Origin: Desulfitobacterium sp038181555
GTDB lineage: Bacteria; Bacillota; Desulfitobacteriia; Desulfitobacteriales; Desulfitobacteriaceae
DNA: 49,795 nucleotides
Assembly (NCBI RefSeq): GCF_038181555.1
Contig: NZ_JBBWUA010000024.1
Span: forward strand, 1-49,795
Direction: 5' to 3'
Shown here: positions 34,929 through 42,378 of the stretch, piece by piece
How the letters are laid out: every line of letters begins with the position of its first letter
Position numbering within the stretch: position 1 is the first letter of the stretch
The notes under the pieces: generated by a model
The model's input: only the letters and a program-made list of their open reading frames with translations
Database searches by the model: none
What the model was told of the DNA's origin: nothing
Translations under genes and position numbers: made by a program

Positions 34929-35951
34929 TTATTTTCCGAAGGAACAATGAGGATAGGTACATTGGGGACATTCTAAGCACAATCCTCCATGCCCGTATTT
35001 GGCGATTTCTAGTCGGGTCAGACGCTCTCCAGCAAGAATCCGCGTAGCGACAAGGTCAAAGACCGTTTTCCGAGAGTACATCACACAACCCGGCAATCCC
35101 ATGATGGGAATATCATCTAAATAAGCCAGTAAAAGCATTGCCCCAGGAAGCACAGGGGTACCATAAGTCACCAGTTCCCCTCCTAGTCCTTTGATAGCAG
35201 TTGGCGTCAAATCGTCTGGATCTACAGACATTCCCCCCGTTACAAGGACCATTTCTGCTCCCTGAGCAATATGTTCACGGATGCGTTCTTGAATCATTTC
35301 CACATTATCATCGGCAAAGGTTTGTCCCAAGAGCTCGGAACCCCATTCGGCCACCTTCCCTTGGAGCACAGGTCCAAATTTATCTTGAATTCTACCGTGG
35401 TATACTTCACTTCCAGTAGTAACCACCCCAACCTTTTTCGATTGGAGGGGGCGAATTTGGAGGATGGGTTCTTTAAACTGACGAGTAATTTCCTCTGCTT
35501 CCAGAATAACTTTTTCGTCAATCATTAAAGGTACAACTCGTGTACCGGCAATTTTATCGCCCTTTTTAACCGGACGATGATTGTGCAACGTAGCAAGAAT
35601 AATATGTTCAATAGAATTTAAAGCGTAAATACCTTCCTCGGATGCATAGATTAAGCCATCTAGTTCGGCAATCAAATTGACCTTGCCCTCTTTTGTCTCA
35701 CTAAATTTTAACCCCGGTCCAGCTACGGCTTTCGCCAGACGCTCTGCTGCTTCATCCTCGTGTATAAGTCCCGGTTTCTGGTCCCATACATAGATATGTT
35801 CTTTTCCCATACTAAGGAGTACCGGGATATCTTCTTCCTTGATTACATGACCCTTTCTGAAACGAGCATCCTTGGTCTTTCCGGGAATAATTTGAGTCAT
35901 ATCGTGCATAAGCACAGCCCCAATGGCATCCTGTATCTTGATCTTTTGCAT
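34929..35951 (-). CDS. Molybdopterin-binding protein with C-terminal Cys cluster
   Basis: A 340-aa MoCF-type molybdopterin-binding domain protein. GVVTTGSEVYHGRIQDKFGP and VLVTGGMSVDPDDLTP resemble the MoeA/MogA/CinA molybdopterin site, while a MoeA-like N-terminal domain is not clear. The last residues read LCLECPQCTYPHCSFGK, four Cys that could hold a metal or Fe-S centre. It may take part in molybdopterin cofactor transfer or molybdate sensing. ATG at 35951 has GGAGG 8 bases upstream; longer in-frame starts at 36002 have none. It is divergent from a Crp/Fnr gene, and the 322-base gap holds unusual repeats. Confidence 0.78.
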   Translation of the reverse strand: MQKIKIQDAIGAVLMHDMTQIIPGKTKDARFRKGHVIKEEDIPVLLSMGKEHIYVWDQKPGLIHEDEAAERLAKAVAGPGLKFSETKEGKVNLIAELDGLIYASEEGIYALNSIEHIILATLHNHRPVKKGDKIAGTRVVPLMIDEKVILEAEEITRQFKEPILQIRPLQSKKVGVVTTGSEVYHGRIQDKFGPVLQGKVAEWGSELLGQTFADDNVEMIQERIREHIAQGAEMVLVTGGMSVDPDDLTPTAIKGLGGELVTYGTPVLPGAMLLLAYLDDIPIMGLPGCVMYSRKTVFDLVATRILAGERLTRLEIAKYGHGGLCLECPQCTYPHCSFGK

Positions 35952-36006
35952 TGATTTTTCCTCCTTTTCGTATGCAGAAGGCATGTTCATTTCTAAACAC
36001 ACCCCG

Positions 36007-36024
36007 GTTTCAGAATTCTGAAAC
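36007..36024. repeat. 18-bp perfect palindrome in the leader of the molybdopterin-binding gene
   Basis: GTTTCAGAATTCTGAAAC is its own reverse complement, positioned about 60 bases upstream of the start codon. In RNA it would form a stem or protein-binding site. A direct repeat TTAGGCT lies just upstream at 36048-36063. Confidence 0.55.
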
Positions 36025-36113
36025 GGCCTAACACCATAGAAAAACCCTTAGGCTATTAGGCTCGGGTTACTATTATTATAAACTAAAACTTCATTATGGG
36101 AAATAAAATAATA

Positions 36114-36177
36114 GGACATTAATAATATTGCCGTTATTATCCGTATCAAATATTATTAGTGTCCGTTATTATCGTAA
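36114..36177. repeat. Inverted and direct repeat array in a divergent promoter region
   Basis: GGACATTAATAATATT (36114-36129) and AATATTATTAGTGTCC (36149-36164) are a 16-bp inverted repeat with one G-T pair. CCGTTATTATC occurs at 36131-36141 and 36163-36173, 32 bases apart, about three helical turns. This looks like a multi-site operator between the molybdopterin gene and the Crp/Fnr gene. The stretch 35952-36273 has no other gene. Confidence 0.6.
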
Positions 36178-36273
36178 TCCATAAGAGGGTTTATTTAAGT
36201 CCGTAGCGAATTTTTACTAATTAGACAATCGATCAGGCCATTGATTTACTTGAAAAGAGGTGACCCATTCCCC

Positions 36274-36978
36274 ATGACAGTCAATAAAACTGGATTCGAA
36301 ATATTTCATAAGGATCCCCTTTGGGAAAAGCTACCTGAATCATTCTGGGAATACTGTGCGTCCCATGGAAGGATCAGGCAATTTGCTGCGAAGCAATTTC
36401 TTTTCTTCACCGGTGAGGAAGGTAATTATGTCTACTTTTTGCTCAAAGGCCGAGTGCAAATCTTATTGATGAGCGAATTTACTGAGAAGATTTTTCGGAT
36501 TCTTCAAGCCCCTGCCTTTTTCCCAGAGGTCATATTTGATAGCAAGGTATATCCTTATGCAGTCATTACTACCGAAACATCGGAGGTATTTGTGTTAGAA
36601 CGGAGAATCCTTCTCCAGTATCTTAAGGAAAACCCTTCCGACCTATGGCCTTTTTATCAAAATATGGCTTTGGATCTTCGCCGCGCCTATCGTCAAATCA
36701 AGAATATAGCTCTTGGGGATGCCAGATCCCGTTTAGGTGCAAAAATATTTGCTTTGGCACATGTCCATGGACAAGAGACGGACGAAGGAATAAATATTAC
36801 TATTCCCCTCTCTGCCACAGATTTAGCGGGAATGTGTAGCTTAGCCCGAGAATCCGTAAGTCGTATTCTGGGTGAGCTTAAAGACCTGGGAATCTTGAAG
36901 ATTGAGAAAAAGCTCATCACGGTACTTAGTCTTGAGCAACTACAGGAATGGATTCATGACCGTCAAAACTCCCTTTAA
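36274..36978 (+). CDS. Crp/Fnr-family transcriptional regulator
   Basis: A 234-aa CRP-type regulator: N-terminal cyclic-nucleotide-like beta-roll (residues about 15-120) with LKGRVQILLMSE, then a long dimer helix, then a C-terminal winged HTH (LSATDLAGMCSLARESVSRILGELKDLGIL). The FNR-type Fe-S Cys set is not present; only two Cys (EYCASHG and GMCSLAR) are visible. The ligand is unknown. ATG at 36274 has AGAGGTGA 10 bases upstream; the TTG at 36241 does not. It is divergent from the molybdopterin gene and probably regulates one or both through the repeats at 36114-36177. Confidence 0.88.
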   Translation: MTVNKTGFEIFHKDPLWEKLPESFWEYCASHGRIRQFAAKQFLFFTGEEGNYVYFLLKGRVQILLMSEFTEKIFRILQAPAFFPEVIFDSKVYPYAVITTETSEVFVLERRILLQYLKENPSDLWPFYQNMALDLRRAYRQIKNIALGDARSRLGAKIFALAHVHGQETDEGINITIPLSATDLAGMCSLARESVSRILGELKDLGILKIEKKLITVLSLEQLQEWIHDRQNSL

Positions 36979-36982
36979 GCAT

Positions 36983-37576
36983 TTACAACTCGGTACGACG
37001 GTCGAGAAAATGGGTAAGCCTTTCGTTGGGAAGGCAGTTTTCCAGATAGTCTTCTAGTAGTAAACCAATTTTTTGATAAACCTTATCGCTTCGAAACTTC
37101 TCCTTAGAAAGGCGAGCTAACTTAGGCTTCCTGCCGAGACGACCTCCCAAATAAAGATTCCAGCCAGACTCTCCAGATACTATCTTACCTGTCTTGCAAG
37201 TGCGAATACAATCCCCGCAACCAAGACAGAGCTCTTCATTAAACACTAAACCCTCTTGCCAAGTTAAGGCTTTTTCTTGACAAGAACGGATGCAGGCTTG
37301 ACAGCCGGTACAGTGGTCATCCGTGAATTTCGGTAATAGATAGCCGATAATACCTATATCCTTAATCTGGGGTTGCGAACATGCATTAGGACAACCGGCT
37401 AAGCCGATTTTCGGCAGATGATGATAGTGAACCGAAGAAAATTTCGTCGCTAAATGTGTTGAAAAATTCATATCCTGAAAAAGCTGATTGAGCTGCTCGT
37501 AGAGCAACGACCAGTCCTGCGTAGATTTAACGCAATTTTTACGGCAGTGTTCGAGTACAAAACCTTCTTCGGTCAT
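36983..37576 (-). CDS. Sirohaem-reductase-like 4Fe-4S ferredoxin protein (short)
   Basis: A 197-aa protein resembling the C-terminal half of nitrite/sulfite reductases (HCRKNC, then GLAGCPNACSQPQIKDIGIIG, the sirohaem-Fe-S binding motif) joined to two 4Fe-4S ferredoxin motifs (CTGCQACIRSC and CLGCGDCIRTC). The usual N-terminal reductase domain is absent, so sulfite reduction cannot be assumed. ATG at 37576 has GGGGGAAATAGTA upstream; the TTG 21 bases before is weaker. Its stop is 4 bases from the convergent Crp/Fnr gene, without a terminator between. It resembles AsrC-type proteins but is clearly shortened. Confidence 0.72.
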   Translation of the reverse strand: MTEEGFVLEHCRKNCVKSTQDWSLLYEQLNQLFQDMNFSTHLATKFSSVHYHHLPKIGLAGCPNACSQPQIKDIGIIGYLLPKFTDDHCTGCQACIRSCQEKALTWQEGLVFNEELCLGCGDCIRTCKTGKIVSGESGWNLYLGGRLGRKPKLARLSKEKFRSDKVYQKIGLLLEDYLENCLPNERLTHFLDRRTEL

Positions 37577-37673
37577 TACTATTTCCCCCACTTGCAATAT
37601 ACTAAATCATTCTAATCCATTTTACCATCCAACCCTAATTTAGATGTGTCCTGAGTCACACTTCTTAATAAAC

Positions 37674-37727
37674 CATGAGAATGCCGGTTCTTTGCCATAA
37701 ATTTGGTCAAGAACCGGCATTCTCATG
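37674..37727 (-). terminator. 19-bp perfect inverted repeat after the M42 operon
   Basis: CATGAGAATGCCGGTTCTT (37674-37692) and AAGAACCGGCATTCTCATG (37709-37727) form a perfect 19-bp stem with a 16-base loop, followed on the minus strand by GGTTTATT. It ends the transcript of the M42 aminopeptidase genes. Confidence 0.65.
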
Positions 37728-37756
37728 AGGTATGGTGTTTGAAAAAGGCCCTTTGT

Positions 37757-38776
37757 TTACAGTATGGATAGCTCTGCAGGACCTTCCAATAGAGCCAGAA
37801 GCAACTGGACAGCCCCTTCGATATCTCCTTGATCTACGGTCTCGGAGGGGCTATGGATATAACGGGTAGGGATAGATATTACACCGGAGGGAATCCCTCC
37901 CTTGCTCAAATGGATCGCTCCGGAATCAGTACCACCATATTCGAGAACCTCCCACTGATAAGAGATATTATGTTGCTCTGCTGTATGAGCCATCCAAGCC
38001 TTGATTTTGGGATGGGTAATCATCGAGCGGTCAAAGACTTTAATAGCCGCACCATGAGCTAGTTTCACATCCATGGGGTGTGCTTTGGGGGTATCCCCTG
38101 TCCCCGTAACATCCAAGGCAATTGCTAAATCAGGTTCGAGGGCAAAAGCAGCTGTTTGGGCACCGCGGACCCCTACCTCCTCTTGAACAGTAAACACAAA
38201 ATATACTTCATGATCTGTCTTTAGACGTTTCAGTACTTCAATAGCAACAAAACAGCCTACTCGATCATCCATAGCTTTGGAAGTCATCCGTTTTCCTTGT
38301 TTAGTGAAATTCCCGGCAAAAACGGCACTTTCCCCGATTGAAACACGAGTTTTTGCTTCTTCCCGAGAAGTAGCACCGATATCAAGATAGAGCTTATCCA
38401 ATTTAAGATCGATGGGCTTCTCTAATTTTTCGACGCCAATGGTTCCCATTATCCCGTTCTGAAAGAGAACTCGGCGATGGGGCAATTCTCGTATGGAGAC
38501 ACCACCTATAGGCGCGAAGCGCAAATAGCCTTTCTCATCGATGTGGGTTATCATAACTCCGATTTCGTCGACATGGGCAGCAATCATGATCTTCTTGCCG
38601 GTGCCTCGACGGATGGCGATCAGATTGCCGAGAGTATCTGTCTTCATCTCATCACAATAGGGCCGAACCTCATCAGCAATAGCTGTAGTCACTATATCTT
38701 CAATACCTGAAGGCCCAAAGGTTTGGGTTAACCGTTCCAATAGTGAATAATCCAGAGGATTCTGATCATAGGGCAT
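37757..38776 (-). CDS. M42 family aminopeptidase (first of three)
   Basis: Metal-dependent aminopeptidase of the M42 (PepA/YtoP/FrvX/CelM) group, which forms large tetrahedral assemblies that degrade peptides. Metal ligands are visible: His in AAHVDEIGV, Asp in KAMDDRVG, Glu in VQEEVG, Asp in ALDVTG and His in RYIHSP. Length 339 aa is normal. ATG has GGAGG 8 bases upstream. It is the last of the tandem M42 genes on this strand. Confidence 0.92.
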   Translation of the reverse strand: MPYDQNPLDYSLLERLTQTFGPSGIEDIVTTAIADEVRPYCDEMKTDTLGNLIAIRRGTGKKIMIAAHVDEIGVMITHIDEKGYLRFAPIGGVSIRELPHRRVLFQNGIMGTIGVEKLEKPIDLKLDKLYLDIGATSREEAKTRVSIGESAVFAGNFTKQGKRMTSKAMDDRVGCFVAIEVLKRLKTDHEVYFVFTVQEEVGVRGAQTAAFALEPDLAIALDVTGTGDTPKAHPMDVKLAHGAAIKVFDRSMITHPKIKAWMAHTAEQHNISYQWEVLEYGGTDSGAIHLSKGGIPSGVISIPTRYIHSPSETVDQGDIEGAVQLLLALLEGPAELSIL

Positions 38777-38791
38777 AAGATTTGTCCTCCT

Positions 38792-39808
38792 TTAAAACTT
38801 AAATTCATTGGGAATAGACTTCAGGATTGCATCTACTAAGGCAAGGGCATTTTGTAGATCTGCTTCAGCCATAACCGAAGCGGTAGAGTGAATATAACGG
38901 CAAGGAACACTGATGGCGAGCGTGGGAATTCCCTCGCGGCTCAGATGAATAGAACCGGCATCATTGCCACCGCTATGTCCTTTTCGAAATTGATAAGGAA
39001 TGCCATTTTTCTCCGCGAGTTCTATCACTTGTTGAAGTAGCTTAGGCTGATATAAGGTGGCCCTATCCATAATGGAAAGTGCCGGGCCCTTTCCGGGTTC
39101 CGTAACCCAGGCTCCCTCTTCTACTTCCATCATATGAGCAGAAACGGTTCCTTCCAGAATGATGGCCAAATCCGGTTGCACATGGTAGGCTGCTATCGTA
39201 GCACCTCTTAACCCTACCTCCTCTTGGACTGTGAAGGCACCAATCAGGTTAAGAGGATAATCTTTCTTTAAAAGCTCTGTGAGAAGAGTACAGCCGACCC
39301 GATCGTCAAACGCTTTACCTTTCCAATACCCTTCACCGAGTGGCTCGGTTTCTGTATAGAAGTAAGCATAATCTCCGATTTTGACATGCTTTTCAGCTTC
39401 TTCCTTAGCTGTAGCACCGATATCGATATAGAGCTGTTCAATTTTTAAGGCCTGCTCACGTTCTTTGGGTTTCTGAAGGTGAATAGCCTTTGCTCCGATG
39501 ACACCAAGTAAAGCATTGATTTGCACAGGCTTGGAGACCAGGATTCTCGAATCAATGCCCCCAACTGGTTTAAACTTAAGAAATCCCTCAGAGGTAATCG
39601 CAGTAATCATAAGCGCCACCTCATCCATATGAGCGGCTATCATTACTTTAGGGCCGACTGTTAACGAATTCTTATGGACAATGAGGTTGCCGATCTTATC
39701 GGTGTGTATGGAGTTTACATAAGGTTTCAGTTGTTCCGTGAGAATTTTGCGGATTTCCTGTTCGGCCCCCGAGGTGCCATTAAGTTGGGTTAAGGTCTTT
39801 AATAGCAT
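38792..39808 (-). CDS. M42 family aminopeptidase (second of three)
   Basis: A 338-aa paralogue of its neighbours. The metal ligands AAHMDEVAL, KAFDDRVG and VQEEVG are kept, and the fourth ligand site reads ILEGTV, where Glu replaces the Asp of ALDVT. This alternative is seen in an M42 subgroup and should still bind metal. The final His is in CRYIHST. ATG has GGAGGG 8 bases upstream, and it overlaps the previous gene's stop by 10 bases, so the three form one coupled unit. Confidence 0.92.
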   Translation of the reverse strand: MLLKTLTQLNGTSGAEQEIRKILTEQLKPYVNSIHTDKIGNLIVHKNSLTVGPKVMIAAHMDEVALMITAITSEGFLKFKPVGGIDSRILVSKPVQINALLGVIGAKAIHLQKPKEREQALKIEQLYIDIGATAKEEAEKHVKIGDYAYFYTETEPLGEGYWKGKAFDDRVGCTLLTELLKKDYPLNLIGAFTVQEEVGLRGATIAAYHVQPDLAIILEGTVSAHMMEVEEGAWVTEPGKGPALSIMDRATLYQPKLLQQVIELAEKNGIPYQFRKGHSGGNDAGSIHLSREGIPTLAISVPCRYIHSTASVMAEADLQNALALVDAILKSIPNEFKF

Positions 39809-40860
39809 ATTTTTCCCTCCAAGTCCTCAGGAAGTCCTGCTATAAAATAGGCCAATAGTTTTCCGGTATGGACGATATCCCTCATATCTATGGTTTCGAC
39901 AGTAGTATGCATGTAGCGTAAGGGAATCGAGACTAAGCCCGTGGGCACACCGGCTTGGGTAACTTGAATAGCCCAGGCATCTGTGCCGCTTCGGCCCGGT
40001 ACAGGATGAATCTGATAGGGTACACGCCATTCGCGAGCACTTTTAAGTAGCTCTTCATAGACCAAGGGATGAAAGTTTGGGCCAATGGCGACCGCTGGAC
40101 CCTTCCCTAATTCTACATCCACCTGCCCTTTCGTATCGGGTGTCAAGGCATGCGTTACATCGATAGCAATTCCCAGATCCGGATTCAAGGTATAGGAGCT
40201 TGTGATTGCTCCCCGATAACCGAGCTCTTCCTGGGTTGTAGTTACGGCGATTACGTCGTGCGCATGCTGGATCTTTTGCAGTTCTTCTAGGCATATTTTC
40301 ATGACAACCACACCAGCACGATCATCAAAGGACTTGCCTGCCACAAGCTGGTTCAGCATTTCTATACATTGACGTCGTAAGGTAATAATATCTCCAACCT
40401 GAATAACTTCGCGGATTTTGTCATAGGGAAGCCCAACATCAATCCCCATCTCATCAATCTTTACAGCTTTTTCCCCATTGTCCGATAGAAGATGGGGCGG
40501 TATGGAGCCAATAACGCCGAGGACGGGTTTTCGGCCATGAATAATAACCTCCTGGGAAAGAAGAGTTCGCTGATCTACTCCTCCTACGGTGGTAAAGCGA
40601 ATAAAACCGCTTTGTTCAATGCCCTTAACCATGAGGCCAATCTCATCCATGTGAGCAGCAAGCATGATTTTATAGCGGCCAATGGTACCTTTTTTATGTG
40701 CATAGATGTTTCCTAAAGCATCTGTATAAACAGCGTCAGCTAGGGGATGAAATTCAGCTTGCACCAGAGGAGTCAGGCTCTCTTCGTACCCAGATACACC
40801 TGAGTTTTCAGAAAGCCTTTTTAAGAAATCCTTCGCGCTGGATTGTTGCGCGTTATTCAA
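39799..40860 (-). CDS. M42 family aminopeptidase (third of three)
   Basis: A 353-aa paralogue with ligands AAHMDEIGL, KSFDDRAG, TQEELG, AIDVTH and RYMHTT. The start is best placed at TTG 40860, because AGGAGG lies 9 bases before it; the in-frame GTG and ATG at 40881 and 40878 come before and overlap that site. It has an N-terminal extension of about 10 residues relative to the other two. First gene of the M42 unit, downstream of pepV by 36 bases. Substrate chain-length preferences cannot be read from sequence. Confidence 0.9.
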   Translation of the reverse strand: MNNAQQSSAKDFLKRLSENSGVSGYEESLTPLVQAEFHPLADAVYTDALGNIYAHKKGTIGRYKIMLAAHMDEIGLMVKGIEQSGFIRFTTVGGVDQRTLLSQEVIIHGRKPVLGVIGSIPPHLLSDNGEKAVKIDEMGIDVGLPYDKIREVIQVGDIITLRRQCIEMLNQLVAGKSFDDRAGVVVMKICLEELQKIQHAHDVIAVTTTQEELGYRGAITSSYTLNPDLGIAIDVTHALTPDTKGQVDVELGKGPAVAIGPNFHPLVYEELLKSAREWRVPYQIHPVPGRSGTDAWAIQVTQAGVPTGLVSIPLRYMHTTVETIDMRDIVHTGKLLAYFIAGLPEDLEGKICY

Positions 40861-40895
40861 TACATTCAGCCTCCTCATCACAAATATTTTCTGTT

Positions 40896-42296
40896 TTAAG
40901 CTCGTGCTAGATTCAAAATAGCTTGAGCATAGACCTTGCAGGCTAAGACTAGACTATCGATTGCTATGTATTCGTCGGCGCAATGGATGACTTCAGGCTC
41001 ACCAGGAAGAAGCGGACCAAAAGCAACCCCTTGGGGTAAAACTTTTGCGTAGGTCCCGCCCCCAATAGCAAAGGCATAAGCCTCAAGGCCTGTCACGTCG
41101 GCATAGGCTTTTAATAAAGCGCCAACTAAAGGACTGTCTTTGGGTACATGGTGTGCCTTTTGATGACTGAGGGTTTTTAGCTGGAGACCCATTGCTTCGG
41201 CTTGTTCCTGCAAAGGGATTAAAACCTGATCCTGATTAATAGTAACCGGGTAACGTATATCTAAAACGAAACGAAGGTGATCTTCAGACCAATCCATAAT
41301 GCCTAAATTCAAGGATAATCTTCCTGAAGGCTCATCAGCAAAGGCAATGTTCAAGCCTTCTCCATAAAACCCTCCACCGACTTTTGTAGTGAGCCATTGA
41401 ATTAATTGGGCTTCCTCCTCGTTGATCGCCAATGTCTGAAGAAACTGCAGGGCGTGCAGGACAGCATTTTTCCCATTCTGAGGTAGGCTTCCATGAGCTC
41501 CCACCCCTTTAAAGATAAGGATAAGAGTCTCACCTGTACCTGAACCTTCATTTTCCAGGTCACCTGATACCCCTTCAGGGAAGGAATAGTCGGTTAATTT
41601 TTGAGAAACTACGTCCTGAGCCAGACCATTGAGAACGACCCGACAGGTGTCAGGAACCACATTGGCACGATCCCCACCTTGGATTTGTTTAAGGTGAGGT
41701 AAACTTAATTGTTTAGTCAGCTCGAGATGAAAAATGCCCTTTTCGGCATGAATTAGAGGAAATTCCGCATCCGGGGCAAATCCCTGCACGGGAATTTCTT
41801 CTTTTTGTTTGTAATAATCCATATCTGCCCAGCCGGACTCTTCATCGGTACCCAGAATCAGACGCACTTTCTTATGGAGAGGTATTCCCGCATCTTTAAT
41901 GGCTTTCATAGCAAAAAGGGCAGCTAAAGTGGGGCCTTTATCGTCCACTGCCCCTCGGCCATAGATTTTTCCGTCAGCTATCTCACCACTATAAGGTGGA
42001 AAAGACCATCCATCTCCTTCAGGGACCACATCTAAATGTCCTAAGATCCCTAGGAGCTCCCCTGTGCCCATCTCAATCTGTCCGGCGTAACCATCAATAT
42101 TCTTTACCGTAAAGCCCAGGCTTTGCCCTAAGTTTAATGTCCATTCTAGGCATTCTCTTATCCCCAGTCCAAAAGGGGCTCCGGGCAAGGCAGAATCCAT
42201 ATCTCTGACACTCTTAATTTGGATACAGCTTTGGACAGCATTTATCATCTCATCTTTAAGTCCATCAATTCTTTGGTTAAGGTTCTCAATATCCAT
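40896..42296 (-). CDS. pepV: Dipeptidase PepV (M20 family)
   Basis: Zinc dipeptidase that cleaves Xaa-His and other dipeptides in the cytoplasm. M20 motifs are LGHLDVVPEGDGW, YGRGAVDDKGPTLAA and GTDEESGWADM. At 466 aa it has the length of Lactobacillus PepV, with the lid domain in the middle. ATG has GGGAGG 7 bases upstream. It is placed ahead of three M42 aminopeptidases, giving a peptide-to-amino-acid pathway: M42 enzymes trim peptides and PepV splits the dipeptides. Confidence 0.9.
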   Translation of the reverse strand: MDIENLNQRIDGLKDEMINAVQSCIQIKSVRDMDSALPGAPFGLGIRECLEWTLNLGQSLGFTVKNIDGYAGQIEMGTGELLGILGHLDVVPEGDGWSFPPYSGEIADGKIYGRGAVDDKGPTLAALFAMKAIKDAGIPLHKKVRLILGTDEESGWADMDYYKQKEEIPVQGFAPDAEFPLIHAEKGIFHLELTKQLSLPHLKQIQGGDRANVVPDTCRVVLNGLAQDVVSQKLTDYSFPEGVSGDLENEGSGTGETLILIFKGVGAHGSLPQNGKNAVLHALQFLQTLAINEEEAQLIQWLTTKVGGGFYGEGLNIAFADEPSGRLSLNLGIMDWSEDHLRFVLDIRYPVTINQDQVLIPLQEQAEAMGLQLKTLSHQKAHHVPKDSPLVGALLKAYADVTGLEAYAFAIGGGTYAKVLPQGVAFGPLLPGEPEVIHCADEYIAIDSLVLACKVYAQAILNLARA

Positions 42297-42378
42297 TGTG
42301 TTTCCTCCCTATTCTGTTTGATTCAATTGACTATTCCTTTGCTAGGATACCCTTTTTGGTAAGAAATCTGCAATTCTC

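Noticed and set aside
36000..36070. Moco (molybdenum cofactor) riboswitch in the leader of the molybdopterin-binding gene
   Set aside because: The position is right, but I cannot align the conserved Moco RNA core to this leader, so I list it only as an unassigned structured leader.
36114..36177. FNR or classic CRP box
   Set aside because: Neither TTGAT-N4-ATCAA nor TGTGA-N6-TCACA is present in the repeats.
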